This document shows, one piece after another, positions 63,257-64,000 of a stretch of 64,000 nucleotides of DNA. The stretch covers positions 2,424,001 through 2,488,000 of the forward strand of contig NC_012526.1 in assembly GCF_000020685.1 (NCBI RefSeq), in the 5' to 3' direction. Position 1 is the first letter of the stretch. Each line of letters starts with the position of its first letter. The notes below the pieces were generated by a model. That model made no database searches. It saw only the letters and a list, made by a program, of their open reading frames with translations, and was not told where the DNA came from. A program made the position numbers and the translations under genes. This stretch comes from Deinococcus deserti VCD115. GTDB taxonomy: Bacteria > Deinococcota > Deinococci > Deinococcales > Deinococcaceae.

Positions 63257-64000
63257 TTAGAAGCGGAAGCTGTAGCCGACCTTGAAGCCCTGAGCAACGC
63301 TCTGCTGGTTGGTCAGCAGGTTGGTGTAGCGGAACACACCGTAGTTGGCAGAGAGGCCCTGGTAGGCAACCTGACCGTAAACGCCGTCCATCTTGGCAGA
63401 GTCATTAGTAGCAACTCGGGCGCCGTAGATGTGATCAACCGACGCATTGAAGGCATCGTTCGAGGTACCAGCGGTGACCTGGTTGGCCGCAACGCCGAAG
63501 CCCTGGTAGTAGGAGTAGCCGACCTTGGCCGATACGCCAGTTGCGAGCACGTTGTTCAGGCTGATGCCCACCTGGCCCAGCAGTTCGGTGCTGGTGCCGT
63601 TGGCCTGCACTCCAGTTGCCGTCCCATTGTTGGTGATGCGGTTGGCAACGTTGAAGTAGATGCTGGGCTCGAAAGGCACACCGGTCAGGGTGGGGGAGGC
63701 AATCTTCACACCGTACTTGATGGTGTTGAAGTTGTTGGCGGTGGTATCGCGGTCCGTCACGAGGTTGTAACGGAACAGCGGGTTGATGGTGAAGCCACCA
63801 ATGTTGCCACTGTAGTCGCCGAAGGCGTAGAAGCGGTTGGTGTTGCCCACGTAGAAGTAGGCGTCACCGACGGTGAAGTTCAGGTTCCGGACCAGGGCGT
63901 TGGCAGCCGTGCCGCTGTGGCTGACCTGTGCACCGAAGCTGCTGGTCATGGAGAGAGGCACGTTGGAAATGCCCATACCAGCGCCGTTCGTGTTGATGTT
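63257..64000 (-). CDS. slpA: SlpA-like outer envelope beta-barrel protein, C-terminal part
   Basis: Open to the window edge, so the N-terminus is missing; 247 residues are visible. Alternating polar and aromatic strands (FRYNLVTDRDTTANNFNTI, PSIYFNVANRITNNG, SAKVGYSYYQGFGVAANQ) and a final GFKVGYSFRF ending in Phe are the marks of an outer-membrane barrel. SlpA/DR_2577-type proteins of Deinococcus combine an SLH domain, a long coiled coil and such a barrel and tie the outer layers to the cell wall. The SLH part would lie outside this window. Confidence 0.87.
   Translation of the reverse strand, partial: NINTNGAGMGISNVPLSMTSSFGAQVSHSGTAANALVRNLNFTVGDAYFYVGNTNRFYAFGDYSGNIGGFTINPLFRYNLVTDRDTTANNFNTIKYGVKIASPTLTGVPFEPSIYFNVANRITNNGTATGVQANGTSTELLGQVGISLNNVLATGVSAKVGYSYYQGFGVAANQVTAGTSNDAFNASVDHIYGARVATNDSAKMDGVYGQVAYQGLSANYGVFRYTNLLTNQQSVAQGFKVGYSFRF

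Overview
The window looks like chromosomal DNA of a Deinococcus. The evidence is a full-length DdrO repressor with the Leu-Arg peptide bond known to be cut by the IrrE/PprI protease, the C-terminal part of an SlpA-type outer envelope barrel ending in Phe, a Mn-dependent pyrophosphatase beside it, high GC, and many start codons with a TANNNT -10 box only 6-7 bases upstream. That spacing fits the leaderless mRNAs common in this genus. The species cannot be fixed from the sequence alone.

Layout: 1-11.2 kb is housekeeping: a partial protein and a YihY membrane protein, hisA, a GT4 glycosyltransferase, tRNA-Leu(CAG), a prolyl oligopeptidase, a cyclodeaminase-like protein, an esterase, malate dehydrogenase and an enoyl-CoA hydratase homologue. 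11.3-31.8 kb is a polysaccharide or glycan locus. Sixteen minus-strand genes, mostly overlapping by 4-14 bases, encode a Wzz/tyrosine-kinase fusion, dTDP-rhamnose enzymes, Wzx flippase, Wzy-like polymerase, three glycosyltransferases, a glutamine amidotransferase, UDP-sugar dehydrogenase and epimerase, a 4,6-dehydratase, a ketoreductase-like protein and the initiating phosphoglycosyl transferase. A plus-strand ligase-like gene and a secreted unknown converge on it. A decayed IS982-like element (31933-32800) marks the upstream edge.

32.9-42 kb holds an MFS transporter, msrPQ, an HD phosphohydrolase, a histidine phosphatase, an acyl-CoA thioesterase and a GGDEF-EAL protein, separated by gene-poor stretches with decayed coding sequence. 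42.6-48.7 kb holds a BMP-family binding protein and a complete Liv-type ABC operon. 48.7-53.1 kb has a guanidine-III riboswitch directly before an SMR/Gdx exporter, then dctA with a highly structured leader, divergent from a CitA/DcuS-type kinase and its response regulator. 53.2-64 kb contains lpd, tRNA-Glu(TTC), a YceD-family gene, moaC, an unusual repeat-bearing membrane protein with a bactofilin-like segment, ddrO with a divergent 83-residue gene, an M32 carboxypeptidase, folC, ppaC and the end of slpA.

How the genes work together: the glycan locus contains every step from nucleotide-sugar synthesis through initiation, assembly, flipping, polymerisation and length control. Its length-control kinase carries a (GC)8 tract that could switch expression. 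The dct genes form a transporter with its own sensor. The Gdx gene is probably induced by guanidine through its leader RNA. I found no CRISPR array, prophage or replication origin.
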